A DNA stretch of 32,335 nucleotides from Lachnospiraceae bacterium (GTDB lineage: Bacteria; Bacillota; Clostridia; Lachnospirales; Lachnospiraceae). The notes under the pieces were generated by a model. The model saw only the letters and a program-made list of their open reading frames with translations. It was not told the origin of the DNA and made no database searches. Within the stretch, counting starts at the first letter, position 1; every line of letters starts with the position of its first letter. The stretch covers positions 1 to 32,335 of the forward strand of contig JAEEZH010000033.1 of the NCBI GenBank assembly GCA_016288495.1. The letters are read 5' to 3'. This document shows positions 31,291 through 32,335 of the stretch, one piece after another. The position numbers were made by a program, and so were the translations under genes.

Positions 31291-32252
31291 CCAGGATCGG
31301 AAATGTTGAATTAAAGAATCCGTTCATCCTCGCCCCCATGGCGGGGGTGTGCGATATGCCGTACCGTCTGATATGTTCAGAGATGGGTGCGGCTCTTTGT
31401 TGTATGGAAATGGTGAGTGCCAAGGCGGTGCTTTATAAGAATAAGAATTCCGACAAACTGATGGAGATCCATCCCGATGAAGGACCTGTATCCCTGCAGT
31501 TATTCGGCAAAGAACCGGAAATCCTTGCCGAGATAGCAAAGAAGATCGAGGAGCGTCCCTTTGCGATCCTTGATATAAATATGGGCTGTCCCGTGCCCAA
31601 GGTGGTGAATAACGGTGAGGGCAGTGCACTGATGAAGGATCCTCTGCTTGCCGGGCGTATCATTGAAGCGGTGGTCAAAGCCATAGATAAACCGGTGACC
31701 GTAAAGATCAGAAAGGGCTTTGATCCTGAACATATAAATGCTGTGGAAATAGCCCGGATCGCGCAGGAATCCGGGGCTTCGGCCGTGACCGTCCACGGGC
31801 GTACCAGGGAACAGTATTATGAGGGTGAGGCTGACTGGGATATCATAGCTGCGGTCAAGGCTGCAGTGAATATACCGGTGATCGGTAACGGGGATATCTT
31901 TAAGCCTGAGGATGCGGAGAAAATGATGAAGCTCACGGGCTGTGATGCGGTGGCTGTGGGGCGGGGAGCCAGGGGTAATCCTTTTATCTTTAAGGATCTG
32001 ATCGATCATTTTGAAAAAGGGAGTTATGAGGGGAAGCCTCCTATATCCGAGCTGGTATCCGTGATCCGACGTCATGTGTTGATGGAGGTGGATCATAAGG
32101 GCGAGTATACCGCCATCCGTGAGATGCGAAAGCATATCGCCTGGTATACCGCGGGTTATCATGGCAGTGCCGCCATCAGACGGCGTGTGAATGAGATAGG
32201 AACTCTTGAGGAGATGGAAGAGTTTCTGTCAAATAAAATTCTTGACAGGTGA
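31287..32252 (+). CDS. dusB: tRNA-dihydrouridine synthase (DusB type)
   Basis: 321 aa FMN enzyme that reduces uridine to dihydrouridine in tRNA. The TIM barrel opens with NPFILAPMAGVCDMPYRL. QLFGKEPEILAEIAKKIE and INMGCPVPKVVNNGEGSALM follow, with the catalytic Cys at about 101. TVKIRKGF, VTVHGRTREQYYEGEADW and VIGNGDIF contact FMN and RNA, and the C-terminal helical domain includes EMRKHIAWYTAGYHGSAAIR. ATG 31287 overlaps the upstream stop by four bases. No terminator follows; instead a strong promoter for the next gene overlaps its last codons. Confidence 0.95.
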   Translation: MTRIGNVELKNPFILAPMAGVCDMPYRLICSEMGAALCCMEMVSAKAVLYKNKNSDKLMEIHPDEGPVSLQLFGKEPEILAEIAKKIEERPFAILDINMGCPVPKVVNNGEGSALMKDPLLAGRIIEAVVKAIDKPVTVKIRKGFDPEHINAVEIARIAQESGASAVTVHGRTREQYYEGEADWDIIAAVKAAVNIPVIGNGDIFKPEDAEKMMKLTGCDAVAVGRGARGNPFIFKDLIDHFEKGSYEGKPPISELVSVIRRHVLMEVDHKGEYTAIREMRKHIAWYTAGYHGSAAIRRRVNEIGTLEEMEEFLSNKILDR

Positions 32253-32270
32253 GGTGTTCTTTCTTATACT
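32242..32270 (+). promoter_or_regulatory. Strong promoter at the end of dusB
   Basis: TTGACA and TATACT are exactly 17 bases apart, the best sigma-A-type match in the window. The -35 lies within the last three codons of dusB. It serves a gene beyond the right edge; the remaining 65 bases hold no identifiable coding start. Confidence 0.8.
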
Positions 32271-32335
32271 ATTACTTTGTGTAGCTATAGGGATTTTCTG
32301 TTGTGACGGGTTTTTTCAGGGTTGTGCAACAGATG

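Overview
The window looks like chromosomal DNA of an anaerobic Clostridia bacterium, most likely a Lachnospiraceae member. The reasons are a type III glutamine synthetase, a rubrerythrin, a small RelQ-type alarmone synthetase, an HTH-less biotin ligase, a small conserved gene overlapping dusB that I recall from Lachnospiraceae, and many promoters with an extended -10 of the form TGTGGTATAAT. This is inference from gene content; no rRNA or tRNA is present. Most of the window is core gene content on the + strand, interrupted by an accessory stretch at about 18.1-26.4 kb.

Layout. 1-6.5 kb: the 3' part of glnN (cut by the window edge), then a serpin exported with an extra N-terminal beta-rich domain, a VWA-like/DUF2201-type protein and a MoxR-type AAA+ ATPase, closely spaced and probably one operon. 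6.5-6.8 kb: a 331-bp gap holding 11-bp-phased direct repeats, a -10 box, and about 105 bp ending in two hairpins and a T-run, which I read as an undescribed small RNA gene. 6.8-16.1 kb: relQ, a 745-aa tail-anchored repeat protein with a 381-bp tandem internal duplication, murA, metK (with terminator) and dnaE. 16.1-18.1 kb: a 27-bp minisatellite, pfkA on the - strand, and rubrerythrin.

18.1-26.4 kb is the accessory region. It holds a small membrane-anchored protein, a 65-aa XRE regulator, an array of eight 52-54-bp hairpin repeats, an AT-rich pair of zinc-ribbon membrane proteins, a frameshifted gene remnant, a DUF3990/HTH toxin-antitoxin-like pair, a possible 27-aa peptide gene, a 161-aa conserved protein, and a transmembrane serine/threonine kinase. 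The kinase ectodomain resembles the ectodomain of the second zinc-ribbon protein 2.4 kb away, so two differently wired receptors appear to share one sensor module.

26.4-32.3 kb returns to housekeeping: proC, a TrmH/SpoU rRNA methyltransferase, an SPFH protein, argF and birA in a tight series, then a small conserved gene and dusB. A strong promoter at the end of dusB serves a gene beyond the window.

A dispersed intergenic repeat (GTCATTCTGAG...GAAGAATCTT) occurs at least five times. Its outer arms covary, and one copy has been expanded into the minisatellite and supplies the stop codon of pfkA.
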